64,000 nucleotides of DNA from Trichoderma breve. Lineage: Eukaryota > Ascomycota > Sordariomycetes > Hypocreales > Hypocreaceae. A program made the position numbers and the translations under genes. The notes below the pieces were generated by a model. It was not told the origin of the DNA, searched no databases, and saw nothing but the letters and a program-made list of their open reading frames with translations. Shown here in pieces: positions 9,272-20,813 of the stretch (its first letter is position 1; the number at the start of each line of letters is the position of its first letter). Where the stretch lies: positions 1,736,001-1,800,000 of the forward strand of contig NC_079232.1 of assembly GCF_028502605.1 (NCBI RefSeq), read 5' to 3'.

Positions 9272-11363
9272 TTAGCCTGACTTCTCATCGCTGCCAAACT
9301 CAATTTGCTGACTCGATGAAGCGGCCTCTTCTCTCTCCTCTCCATCAGGGTTTCGCCTCTTTCCCATTCTCTCACACCACTGTTCGGCGCTCACAATGGT
9401 CCCGTCCAAAACGCCTGTTACTTGCGTGACCATGTCAAGGCCCTCCTTGGCCAGCACCAACACCTTTTGCGCACCTTCACGCATTGCTGAATCGTTATCC
9501 CCGTTGGAGTTCCCCGACCGCCCGTCAGACATAGTTGCGAGGCGGAATCGCTGGGGGAGACTGGTCAAGTGGCGGCGAACAAGGACCCTCGCGTTCTCGG
9601 GAAGGGCACCGCCAGCATACTTGGACACGTTGTTGATAACGTCTTGAAGAGATTTCAGGATATCACCCTTGAGGCTGTTGATTCGCGCGGCGAGTTCGCT
9701 TCGTGAGGGGTTCGGCTTGTCTTGGCTCTTTTCCGCGCCGTCGACATCCATGGCCTCAGCATCGCTGGAACTCTCAGTAGATGGCCCTCCCTCTGACCGT
9801 TCCTTCCTCTCTGCCTTTTCATATTCCTCCAATGCGTGCTTCAAGTTCAGAATGGCCCGGTTCATGTGATCGTTGGTCCATCGAAGCCAGCGCAAACAGT
9901 ACTTGAGACTACGCAAACTCTCGGCGCTCATAGCAACACTTAGTCCCGACGTGGACATCATCAAGCGGGTCTGCCACGGCTGGCTACCCGGCGGCTTGTG
10001 CGTTGCGGGCGCGGTTTCTGAGTATGCGGGCGACCGCTGGTCGTCATAAGCTGGCAGCGTGTCCACCGTACTAGCAGTCGATAGGCGGCGAGGAGTCTTT
10101 GACATGACCGACGACGAATCATCAAGACCGTTGTCTGGTGATCCATTCGCATCGCTGCTGGTGCTGCTGCTCTCTCCTGTCCTCCGTCTCTTGTTGGAAC
10201 CGTTCGAGTCGGGGTCTGATGTAGGTGCCGGATGCCGGCGACCGGCGCCGAGGAACCATCGAACACCGCCTTCAACACCTGTGACTCTACCCACAGAGTT
10301 GACTGTGTTGGCGATAGGCGTCAGGTAGCCCTCGACATACTCGGCGCCCGATTTGAATCGTGGAGAGAAATTCTTGGCTCCGCCGTAAGCGGAACTGGCG
10401 CCGCCAATTGTCGAGGCGACGAGGGGATGAGCGGTTGTAAGGAGAGACAAAAGCGGCTCGGGCTTGGGTGACTTTGGTTTTGTCTGTTGAAGCTGGAATG
10501 GAGCAATGGGCGGGCTCATGGGCGGCAGCGAAGAGGAGTCGGCGGGAGGCGATGATACGAAATCTGTGCAAGGGGGCAGTTGGCATCAAACATTGACATA
10601 ACAATTGGGCATTTCAATATTGATAATGGCATGATTACTTACCTGCGCGTAAATCTCCCAGAGCCTCAGCCGCAAGCCGCACGTCTGGGTCGTCGAGCGT
10701 GAGGCTGCTCGGGGTTGGTGTTCCGTCATAGATGCGATCTGGCGACGGCGAGGCCGCACTGGCAACGCTTGCTGCGCCGTCCATGTCCATGATTGTCGCT
10801 GGACTGTCGGGTGCGTGGAAAGGCGGTGGTTGTCGGTACGAGTTCAATGAACCATTGAAGGAGGACGGCCAATGGTTCTGGTTCTGGTGCAGCGGCGGCG
10901 GTGGATTGGGGAGGCTGTGAAGATGCTGCGGAGGTCGATGCTGGTCGTCGGCGCGCATGGCAACGTCGCCGGTAATGCTGCTCAGCGACGGCAATGTTCT
11001 GCTGTCGCCGTCATGGTGCACCAGCGGGGGAAGCCTGTCGTTGTCGGACGGGCTGGGGAACTGGTGATGGCTGTGCATGGACTGCGAGTAGTTTGGGGGT
11101 GATGGTGATGGCGGTAATGGCAGAGGCCGCTGTAGCGTCAATGGCAATGGCGCATTCGACGGCCGCGAGTCGACGCTGCTGAAGCCCGAAATGGGGTTTG
11201 GCGAATGGGTATGGATGGAATTTATCGAGGGAATGGACTGGATCGAGTTGATGGGCGGCAGGCGAGGTCGCGGCGGTAATGGTGGTGCAAGTGCTGGTGC
11301 AAGTGCTGGTGATGGTCCGAGGGGGGCCGAAGCTGGACTGTTGGCGAGCGTCTGGCGATGCAT
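9272..11363 (-). CDS. OPI1-family transcriptional repressor (CCG-8 homolog)
   Basis: Opi1-domain protein. In yeast Opi1 represses phospholipid-synthesis genes and shuttles between ER and nucleus; the Neurospora homolog is clock-controlled gene 8 (CCG-8). Exon 1 is 10643-11363 and exon 2 9272-10563, with a 79-nt intron (GTAAGT..CAG), giving 670 residues. The N-terminal 200 residues are Pro/Ser-rich and disordered. The conserved core starts at DDPDVRLAAEALGDLRA, crosses the intron, and continues through LLTTAHPLVASTIGGASS and the basic-free block ending EGGVRWFLGAG. An acidic, helical C-terminal half follows. The frame stays open upstream to 11531, but ATG 11363 (MHRQTLANS) was preferred because upstream residues look unlike coding sequence; this start is the least certain part. 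The upstream region is exceptionally long (3.5 kb). Confidence 0.88.
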
Positions 11364-12793
11364 GGCATGTGATTGCGGCCCAGGCGCATATATGATATGC
11401 ACATATGGGAAAACGGCTGATAAGCACGCAAGCACTGCACTCCAGTGGCTGGCTGGCGCTGCGGCAGGGGTTGTAGCGGGAATAAACGCCGGGGCAGCGG
11501 TCTTCAATCGGCTGGTATTGGGGCGGTACAAGATGGGGAAAGAAGAAAAAGAAGAAGGAAAAGAAAAAAATGTGATGGTGGAAACGGGTACAGCACAGGC
11601 AGGCAGCGAGAATAGCTTCAGATGGGGGAAAATGCGCTCTGATACATGCTAAGCCCTTCTTCTTGGGTCTTGGGACAGAGAAGGGGAGAAGAGCAGGGTG
11701 GTCTGGGCACGTGGATGGACAGTGATGACAATGGCGATAAGACGACAGGACAGGACGGCAATTACATCAAGTGCGCACAGAGCATAAGCCCGCCGACGGG
11801 CATATCAATGGCTTTCAAGGGCTGCCTGGACGATTTCAAACAAAAATTGGAAACAAGAGGGTAAAAAATTCGAGATAAAAAGACGGAAATCCACTTGGGA
11901 CACTGCCCTTGTGCAAGCGCCGAGTCAGACCAAAGCAAAGCAGTATCGTGATTCTCCAGCTGCTAACTAACAATCATGGATGCCTCAAAATCTTTTTTGG
12001 CCGCGTTCCTTTCCCATCCTATCCCAATCCAGCAATGGATGACGGGTTTCTCCCACACCACCTCCCACCTACGAATGAATTGGCCTCTGCGACACACTCG
12101 ATACTACCGTTTGTTGGGGACTCTGTGACGGCGTGGTGTGGTGACTTTTTTACGTATTGACAGCAGCTAATGCGATTGGAGACCAAGTACCTGTACACGG
12201 TGCTGAGGGCCCTAGGTCAGGCGCTGGGAATTCTGCAGGGTCCGCAGGGTTTCAATGCGCTCATGGTTGGTGCTATTAATGGAGCCCTGAATGGGGATTA
12301 TGGAGCAGCAGGTGGGCGCATCGTGTACCGGTACGCGCATGTGCTCCGACGAACCTTGGACTACCTGCTAGTTTAAGTACCTCCTACCTCACCTGTAATA
12401 CCAATGTCCCATCAAGCAAGGTGGAGGGCAGAAGAGGCGGCGAATGTTCCATTGACCGCGCTGCTGCAGATTTCGAGACGGCGATGCCGCTACACAAATC
12501 TCACCCTCGTCTCGACGCTTAACTGGTGCCCTCTCTCCAGCTCGTTGCGAGTGGAGCATCCACATGGAGGCAAGACACTGCGACTGCACGCTGACTGACG
12601 GGGAGCTTGCAAGTGGTCGACAATTCTGGCAAAAGCACAGCATTCAGCCATTAATAACCAGTAGGCCTGTGCCATCCTTGCCGAGCACATCAACATTAAG
12701 CAATGATACGCAGACAAATCAAGGCCGCCTGTGATGAACCGCTTGGCATCCCATCATCATCGTCACTGCCACGATCTCGCCGCCGGAATAGAG

Positions 12794-12822
12794 AGACCAG
12801 ACCAGACCAGACCAGACCAGAC
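12794..12822. repeat. AGACC pentanucleotide microsatellite
   Basis: Almost six head-to-tail copies of AGACC. Only intergenic sequence surrounds it, so length variation here would not alter a known protein. Confidence 0.9.
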
Positions 12823-14087
12823 GAGAGGGCGCGCGGCCGCATCTTCCCCCCTCGAGGACATGCCAAATCCAGCAATGGACCAAAAAAATGCTGGTGCCGT
12901 CACTTTGTTGCTAAATTAGAATCAAACCCAAAAACGGCCTTGGGGAGACGGGCTACAAGCACGTGCCTGAGCGTTGCAAAGCTGTTATCACATGCAATGT
13001 GACGCTCCTCTTATGCTCTGAGCCCCAACTTTTTCGCTTCCCCACCGATGCTGGCACTGGACAGACTTATTTCATGTGCTTTTGCCCCCTCCCGGCCGAG
13101 CAAATCCCACCGCTCTTCGCTGTGTAGCATGCCCTTGTCGCGATTGGAATGTCCACATTCTTCCAGTGGGGGGTTTAGGGGTAAGTTGGGGCCACTAACA
13201 GTTTCCAGAGGAGGGTTTACTGCTCACATGGCCACGAGAATTCTCATCAAAAAACATGCGCCGTGTGGGGAGGCAGTTCCGCACGTCAATAGCCCAGACC
13301 TTGCCCTGCATCTCCAAATCGTTGCTGTGCGATAGCGATGGCGAGGCTGGCTGGCAACCTTTTGGAGCCCTCAGGTCCACCTGGTCATCAACAGCCACGT
13401 TCCCAACAGAGCTTAACCAAGCCACGCATGTGGTCGTGAGAACAGGCACAGTACTTGTAGCAGGAGGCTTGTAAGACGGGCACCCTCATTGCCCTGAGCA
13501 GCTTGGCAGGCTTCATCAATTACCCCGAAACCTGATTCCAAATGCGGGGACCCCGGACAAGCCTCTCTCTCGGTGTGCCATGGTCTGCTTGCTGTACAGT
13601 GATGTCTCTCTGTCTTTGACAAGGACATTGAAGCTTTGCTCCCTTGCTCCCCTCAACCACTCATTCCGATGCACCCCAGATTGTGTTTCTCAAACTCACA
13701 TCATCAGGCAGTGCATTGGGTACTAGCACAGGCACCTTGACGTCTTCCCCAACAACGGCAACGTCCTGTCTCAGACAGTAAAGCACCTATTCGCAGAAAT
13801 GCTCCGAGTAGTGCTGCCACTCGGCACAACTGCTGGTTCACAACCATCACATGACGCCTTTTACGTCGCCCCGTTTCATCAGGCAAAACGCACTGTAGGT
13901 TGTGTACTTGTACTGTACTGTATCGTGGTTGCTTTCCGGGATCTGGGCCTGAGCTGCCGTCTTCCGCGCAATGCGCTACAGGGAAGCCATTATTGGTTGA
14001 GGCTAGAGAGCTCGCGCACAAGCAGAAGCCGGGCGTGGATAGCTTTGCCATCGCTATCTATGTGTGCTTATCCCATGCCTGCCACAG

Positions 14088-14122
14088 GCACATGCAAATG
14101 AGAGAGCACATGCAAATGAGAG
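14088..14122. repeat. Tandem duplicate of a 17-bp word
   Basis: GCACATGCAAATGAGAG occurs exactly twice, at 14088-14104 and 14106-14122, with an 18-bp period. Each copy contains the octamer ATGCAAAT. It lies about 760 bp upstream of APM1. A doubled site may bind a regulator or simply be a small duplication. Confidence 0.85.
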
Positions 14123-14884
14123 CATAGATACAGTAGCGAAGGAGCTGGATTCGCCTACACGGCAATCACATGAACGATCGGCATCATGATTCGCCTCGCC
14201 TCTTTAACACAAGGTCCGACGTTGATGAATGTGTGGCTCCTCTGACGCCGCCCAAGCAATCAAATCCTGCCAAAGCAGAAAACACACGCGGGCAGCTCTT
14301 AATGAACCAAATGAAACAAGTTTCCTTCCTCTCCGCACCGCCAAATCGCTAACTCATCCACGGCTCTGCAGCTGTCATGACAGAAAGCCACGCGGTCGCA
14401 GGTGAAAGATGAGTTGCACTGTCTAATGGGCGCGTTGAAGAGAAAGGAAAAGAAAGAAGAGGGAAAAGCTCCTCTGCATCTTGGATATTGGTTTTTTTTT
14501 TTCGGGGCCGTAGTGGAGCAGCTCAGGAACAGAGATCCCTCGCACGTGACCTCTCTCTCTTACACCCGTAGTTTTGCCGGTCGTAGTTGGTCCCTGCACT
14601 ACTGGACCTATCGCATCGCAGACGGTGAGCAACCAGTTGTCCGATTCGTAGCAGCCTAAGTTGAAGCTACGTCGCGATCCAGCTCTCCAGGTCGCGCCAT
14701 CATATCATGCCCCTTCTTTGAACCTCATAGATCTCCAGACTTTGTTCGTGTATGCCCTCATCTTCTCTCGTCTTCGTCTCTCCCTGGCCGCTGCGCCAAT
14801 CCCTGAATCCGTCTCTCTAGCTGCCCCTCCTCCCCGCCATCTCTCCTGGCCAAGACCGTCGTCTTCTATATATAGATCGTCATA

Positions 14885-16445
14885 ATGGCATCTGCAATCT
14901 TCTTTCTGGATCTCAAGGGCAAGGTATGACGACTCTTGAAATAAAGTGTATTTGATGAATCACCGGGTCAATCTAACGTGGCTTCTCCTAGACCCTCCTT
15001 GCCCGAAACTATAGGGGTGACATTCCCATGTCCGCCGTCGAAAAGTTCCCTGTTCTCCTGTCAGAAGCCGAAGAAGAGTCATCAGCCGTTCCGCCATGCT
15101 TCTCCCACGAGGGAATCAACGTCCGTAGCTCCTAGACAGCATATACATGAAGCTCCATGCAACCCAGGGATTGAACGGGGAGAAAATGGCTAACGCGCGC
15201 GACAGTACTTATACATCCGCCACAACAACCTATATCTCCTGGCGCTGACGAAGCGCAACACCAATGCCGCCGGAATCCTGCTCTTCCTGCACAAAGTCGT
15301 CGAGGTCTTCACCGAGTACTTCAAGGCTTTGGAGGAAGAATCCATCCGCGACAACTTTGTCGTCATTTACGAGCTTCTCGACGAAATGATGGACTTTGGC
15401 TATCCCCAGACCACCGAGTCCAAGATCCTCCAAGAATACATTACTCAAGAATCACACAAGCTCGAGATCCAGGCCCGCCCGCCAATCGCCGTGACCAATG
15501 CTGTGTCTTGGCGATCCGAGGGTATCCGTTACCGCAAGAACGAAGTCTTCCTCGATGTTGTCGAGAGCTTGAACCTCCTCGTCAGCGCCAACGGAAATGT
15601 GTTGCGGAGTGAGATTCTCGGCGCCATCAAGATGAAATGTTACCTCAGTGGTATGCCCGAGCTGAGATTGGGACTCAACGACAAGGTCATGTTTGAGACG
15701 ACAGGCCGCTCGACGCGAGGCAAGGCTATTGAGATGGAGGATGTCAAGTTCCACCAGTGCGTGCGACTCTCGCGCTTCGAAAACGACCGGACAATCTCCT
15801 TCATTCCCCCCGATGGCGAGTTCGAGCTCATGTCGTACCGCCTCAACACCCAAGTCAAGCCCCTAATCTGGGTCGAGTGTCTCGTCGAATCCCACTCCGG
15901 CTCTCGTATCGAATACATGCTCAAGGCCAGAGCCCAGTTCAAGCGACGAAGCACGGCCAACAACGTCGAAATTATCGTCCCTGTCCCCGACGATGCCGAT
16001 TCCCCCCGATTCAGAACCAACGTCGGTTCTGTGCATTACGCCCCTGAACAGAGCGCCATTGTCTGGAAGATTAAGCAGTTTGGCGGTAACAAGGAATTCC
16101 TCATGCGCGCTGAACTCGGCCTTCCTAGCGTCAGAGGAGACGACGAGCACGGCGGTGGCATGACGGGTGGCTTTGGAGGCAGTATGGGTGGAATCGGTGG
16201 CAAGGGCGCCAAACGACCCATCCAAGTCAAGTTTGAGATTCCCTACTTTACAACGAGTGGAATTCAAGTCCGATACCTCAAGATTACAGAGCCCAAGGTA
16301 AGCCCCTTATGTTTCTTTGACACTTTCCCGACATAATACGGCATGCTAAATAATGTTCGTCTAGCTTCAATATCCTTCTCTTCCATGGGTCCGATATATC
16401 ACACAATCTGGCGATATTGCTGTTCGACTGCCCGATGTAGCTTGA
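14885..16445 (+). CDS. APM1: AP-1 complex subunit mu (clathrin adaptor mu1)
   Basis: Medium chain of the AP-1 adaptor, which links clathrin to cargo at the trans-Golgi network and endosomes. Four exons: 14885-14923, 14992-15120, 15206-16297 and 16365-16445, giving 446 residues, as usual for mu1. The N-terminal longin-type domain (MASAIFFLDLKGK, then NNLYLLALTKRN) is followed by the mu-homology domain from about residue 170 (SWRSEGIRYRKNEVFLDV) that recognises tyrosine-based sorting signals. The protein ends in the expected LPWVRYITQSGDIAVRL. A Gly/Met-rich loop at about residues 375-395 (GGGMTGGFGGSMGG) is an insertion of low complexity compared with animal mu1. All introns keep frame and use good consensus sites. 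Confidence 0.96.
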
Positions 16446-17247
16446 GCCTTTACCGCGAGTTGATACGTGTGCTATATAATGATAGGTGAGATAGCAGAGA
16501 GGTATATTAATTTAAGCGGCTGGCCGTTCGTTTTGCAAACCAGCATCGAGATATTTGGAAAGGGGGAGAGAAACAGCAAAAACGCCGTAAATAGTCATGT
16601 GGAGCTTTCAAATTATAGCGAATTGAGAGGCTGGAAGAGGTGCAACAAGGGAAAGCTATGCATGGCTTCCACTAGGGGGAGCCATGTGAAAGTCAGGTTG
16701 GGGAGGGTTTATTTAAACATAGAGCTATAATGTTGTCATCACCGTAAAATCAGCTGGATGAATAAGATGAAATGAATTTAAACTGCCTTAATATTCGTAT
16801 GACTACTTGGCTTTCAGCGTATCATTGAATCATAGCCATCAAGGTACAAAAAGAAGAAGAAGACTCATATCAGAACAGAATATACGACTAACAGACAGGA
16901 GCAAAACAGATAAGAAGAAATTGTGCGGTATATTGCATAGAGAAAGATTCAGCTCCATGCACTCCCAAAAAAGAGGGGAGCGATCAAGCTCCACGGAGTC
17001 CCCCTCCGTGGAGTAGATAACGTATCAAGTGTCGTGCATCAACAGACTTCAATGATGAAAATCATTCAACGTGTTCAAAGAGTAGAAAAGAGCAAAACAT
17101 CGGGTGCGGCAGATAAAGCAGTAACATGGTAGGAAGGAAATCGAGTACCACAGCCTACACCCCCAACATAACGAAAGAACAACGTAAAGTAGAAGAGATA
17201 GAAATGCGTAGGGACAGAAGTCAGAGCATATGCCATGCCATGGCCGT
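16446..17247. other. Convergent intergenic region after APM1
   Basis: About 0.8 kb between two stop codons facing each other. No gene is supported. It contains a strong perfect hairpin at 16989-17013, described separately. Confidence 0.6.
16989..17013. repeat. Perfect 10-bp inverted repeat with 5-nt loop
   Basis: CTCCACGGAG, loop TCCCC, then CTCCGTGGAG: a GC-rich stem of ten perfect pairs. It lies between the convergent 3' ends of APM1 and the 316-aa gene, so it could mark 3' processing, block read-through, or be a small mobile-element remnant. Nothing identifies which. Confidence 0.85.
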
Positions 17248-18432
17248 TTATCGTCGACTTTCTCGCACAATCACTTCGTCCCATTCCATTGCCTCGAGAG
17301 AAGATTCATTCGAATAGTCTGGGTTCTCGGGGTCGAACAGCACCGTAACGAGGAAGCCTCGCGGGTCATCTTCCGCGGAACGCGCATCTATATCATGATT
17401 AATACCCAAATAATTACATCCAAATACAAATCTCATAAGAAGAAAGACAAGGGGGAAAAGATAAAATGCCAAAGAAATATAAACAGCACAGAATTCCGAA
17501 AAGGTTGTAACTCACATCCCCGAGGAGCCTCAGTGCGATGCCATTGCCCATCACGCCATTCCCCACGATGCACGCCATCTCCTAGAAAAGTCCGATTCAC
17601 TACTTCTTCCGAGCGTGTAGGTTCGCTAAATGCCATCAAACCAAGGATAATGGGAAGCTCTCCCGCAAGACCATTCGACGGACCCGGATTCTTAGGGTTG
17701 CTGTAAGCCGCTGGCACCAGGCTGGGCATCCAGCTGGGGTTTGCCCCGGCCACGTATTTGCATAGTCCGGGACCATCCTTCATGTGACTGTCCGGGTGGG
17801 CTGCGTGTGATATTCCTTCTTTGTCACGAGGATGATGGAATTGTAGAGGCGTTCGAGCAAGCGTCTCGCGGGATGATGGGTCTGCGGTTAATGGGTCTCC
17901 GTTGATGACAACGATCGGGAGAAAGGGGCCGCATGAGAAGACAGAGAGCTGCTTGTAGACGGTAGCGTATGCCTGCGTTCCATACTCGGTATACATGGGC
18001 GATCCGTCGGGATTGTACATCAGAACATAGCCTGGAGGCCACGCAGGTTCGTCGAAGCCTTCTCGGTACCACCCATATCCAAAAGCTTCTGTCACTCTCC
18101 CATTATGATACCTCAGAACCTTTCCCGGCGTCTCTCCGTCATAACCCCTGGAGTTTCTTCGCGGTATACGATTGTCCCATTCATCACCTTCGTTATAATT
18201 GTCGTTTTCTGTCACCTTCAGCTCGTTGATCACAAAGAGGAAGCTTCTGGGATCGGGATGGAGATTGTTGGTCGAATGCCTGGTACCCCCCGCATGCTTA
18301 TGTGAGCTTTTGGCCTATAGTATAAGATGGCAAATCAGTACCTTGTACTTCTCGCTTCGATCCCCCGATAAGAAAGCGTCTTATGCCAGGCACGCCGGGT
18401 CAAAAATTGGAAAGACTCACAGATCCAGACAT
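17248..18432 (-). CDS. Uncharacterised 316-aa protein
   Basis: I do not recognise this protein. Three exons on the minus strand: 18421-18432 (only four codons, MSGS), 17516-18314 and 17248-17387; introns are 18315-18420 (GTGAGT..TAG) and 17388-17515 (GTGAGT..TAG). Total 951 nt in frame. The product is soluble-looking, without signal peptide or membrane helix. It has a Tyr/Gly/Asp-rich centre with YGWYREGFDEPAWPPGYV and VLMYNPDGSPMYTEYG, a single hydrophobic strand-like segment (FLPIVVINGDPL), and an acidic C-terminus. The large middle exon is one open frame of 799 nt and is certainly the best coding candidate here; the tiny first exon is the weakest element. Fungal-specific hypothetical protein is the most I can say. 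Confidence 0.68.
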
Positions 18433-20813
18433 GACAGCCACTCTCTTCACCGATGTATGCCCTGAATGGCTGTGTATTCGAGACTGGTGATTCAGAGAGG
18501 GTGACAGGTCAACAATACAACGTGCTTGTGAAGATGATATACGTGGAGTCTCGGGGCTACATATTATCAACTCCGCTGCCCATCACTCCCCCAACCCTCC
18601 GACAGACTCCATGGGTATCGCTGCCCAAGGCCAGGTATCAAGTGTGTAATTACCAGTCAAGTTAGGCCGAGATGCTACGTATCCAACGTTACAGCACGAT
18701 GAGGGAAGTTGGCCACTAGCAGAGAGGTCGGGCCAGGAAAGATGGTGTTCCGCGCTGTCCACCAGCGGACTTGCGGCTCAAAACTCTTGCGAGGAAGGCT
18801 CAGGAAAAGACTGACGTCGACATACATGAATAGTAGTGTCTCGTGAACAGAACCGGTGAGAGCAAAGTTCGGTTCCATTGGGTCCGACGTCCACTGAGCT
18901 TCATCTCCTTCGTCGTCGCTCTTATTCCTCCACACTTAAAGGAGTTTGTTGGGCTCCTTCAAGTGTCCCACGACTCCTGGAGTGCTGGCTTTGGGCCCAG
19001 CGCCGCTTTTACCTACCCTGGTCACAAGCTCTCCGAGATACTGGCAACCCGTGTGATAGGCCGGTATAAGATGCAAGGCGTGTTTTCTGCTGGTTTTTGT
19101 AATCATAAGGCCATAGTTCGGATACTCGAGCTTGTCTGTACACCCAACGCCACCAACAGGTGGTCGCCACGGGCTTTGAGAGATCCTCTTGGTGGAGGCA
19201 GGCGATTGTTGGTTTCCTAGGCCGATCTAAGCTTGAAAATATCTCAGACAAAAGTTGAACACCACCATTCACAGTCGTGGACCAATAAATAACGAGCTTT
19301 CGGACTAGGGTTATGGGCCTCTTGGGCTCGTAACCTTGAGCCTATCACTGCTCGCGGCGCTGTGTGCTGTGTGGTGATGACGAGGCTGCGCGGGTTCTTA
19401 ATTACGGCCCCCTCGGGGAGTAAATAGCCGCGGTTGTCTGATGGTATCATAAAACACCACCATGCACGATGTGCATCCCGGTCTCAACTCCCAAGTGTGG
19501 GGGCCTCGGGGGAGATGATACGAGTATGCAGTGCGAGAGCCGTATACTGTCCATTTCGAAACAATCGCCGCATTACCAACAGATGCTGCAAGACGCCGTA
19601 TCCCAGTCAGAGTAACACTTTTGTACTAGCCAAAATGAGAGGCAAGTTGTCTGCTTTCCATGCAAATAGAGGAGGGAGAGAAAAAGTCTGTCGGGAGAAA
19701 ACAAAACGGTTGTAGACTCGCCATTCGTCGTCGGGGTTTCAGCACCCGAATGGCCAGTTATAAGACAGCAGATCTGCGGTCCCCAACAATGGAGGGTCAC
19801 ACAAAACTGAACTTTGTCACTATGTAGCATAGCCATGGCAAGTATCGGGTAGAGCACTGTCCGCTCCCGAGAGCTCTTTTCTCATATGTCAGTCTATCGG
19901 TGAAGATGTCAAACGATTCACAGGCAGGGGCCCATAATATCAATATTGATGGGTTTGACGGAGCCTAAGGCGCCAAGGCGCTGAAGAGGCACGACATCAA
20001 TGCCGAAATTATGTTGATTGCTGTGTCCCACGCTATTCTTGCGACGACATGGATTTCTCGATCAGATGCGCAATCTCAACGGCTACCGCAAACAGACGCA
20101 GTGGCATTCATGCATATGTTCCATTGTACGACTCGACAGTCATCTCAATGTTTGATATAGGCATCATGACATGCCGATAAAGCGGTGAACGAATGGCACA
20201 GCCAAGCTCCTTTATAGGTGTTAGTCGAAGAGTCCAAATTCGGTGATACACTTTCGACTTACCCTGTGTTTCCATCCTCTCTTCAGCAAACAACATGAGC
20301 CGTCAATGCAGCGGAGATCAATTACTGATAGAATTGATTACAATAATCACGATCAAGGTATCAAGCCGAAGCATGTAATATTGATTAGAGGCGAGGGCAG
20401 AGTGATGAGGACCAAGAGGTCTCGACCTTCACAGTAGATGGGAGTAAGACGCCTGGATGAAATAATTACGTTCTCGGATTCATGGAGACAGAGATGGAGA
20501 GATATAAGGGATTTTTTCTGGCATAATCAATCATGGACGGTTGCCTTTTTTTTTAGCTGCCTTGCTAGGAAGGCTGGGTCGGACAGACGGTGGTTCGCGC
20601 ATCGAATGTGGATCCAAATGAGGCTCCGTTGTAAACATCTTGAGCGGGCCGCCTTGTCACGCACGCATGTGATATATTTCTTTTTTCCGTTTGCCTTTTT
20701 TCGCCCAAGATCCTAACATCAACCCGGTCGGTTCCGGCAATAGCGTTATCCTACGCATAAAGGCTGAGTAGCCCTGGTTGTGAGGGGCCAACTACCGAAA
20801 TCGATGTGTCGTT
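18433..20813. other. Intergenic region, no supported gene
   Basis: About 2.4 kb. A minus-strand frame at 18675-18935 and a plus-strand frame at 18843-19220 overlap on opposite strands, and neither shows a domain. One copy of the intergenic 8-mer TACGAGTA lies at 19519-19526. Nothing else was recognised. Confidence 0.5.

Larger units (their letters stand above)
11364..14884. other. 3.5 kb divergent intergenic region between OPI1 and APM1
   Basis: No gene is supported in this long interval between the starts of the OPI1 repressor and AP-1 mu adaptin. It is not unusually AT-rich. It contains an AGACC microsatellite (12794-12822), a doubled 17-bp word (14088-14122), a CACGTG box at 14543-14548 and a pyrimidine-rich tract just upstream of APM1. 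It probably holds a large OPI1 promoter and 5' leader; short upstream reading frames exist but cannot be judged. Confidence 0.55.

Noticed and set aside
11364..11531. Upstream in-frame extension of OPI1 (start at 11531)
   Set aside because: Open frame, but the extra 56 residues look like translated leader and are not typical of the family; the later ATG was used. 5' mapping would decide.
14867..14874. TATATATA just upstream of APM1
   Set aside because: It ends only 10 bp before the start codon, too close to act as a TATA box for this gene.
18440..18520. Possible extra minus-strand exon reading SPVSNTQPFRAYIGEESG
   Set aside because: Looks protein-like, but its donor phase cannot join the next exon of the 316-aa gene in frame, whereas the MSGS exon can.
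18675..18935. 86-codon minus-strand frame upstream of the 316-aa gene
   Set aside because: No domain and no splice route that keeps frame into the gene; could be a remnant, but there is no positive evidence.
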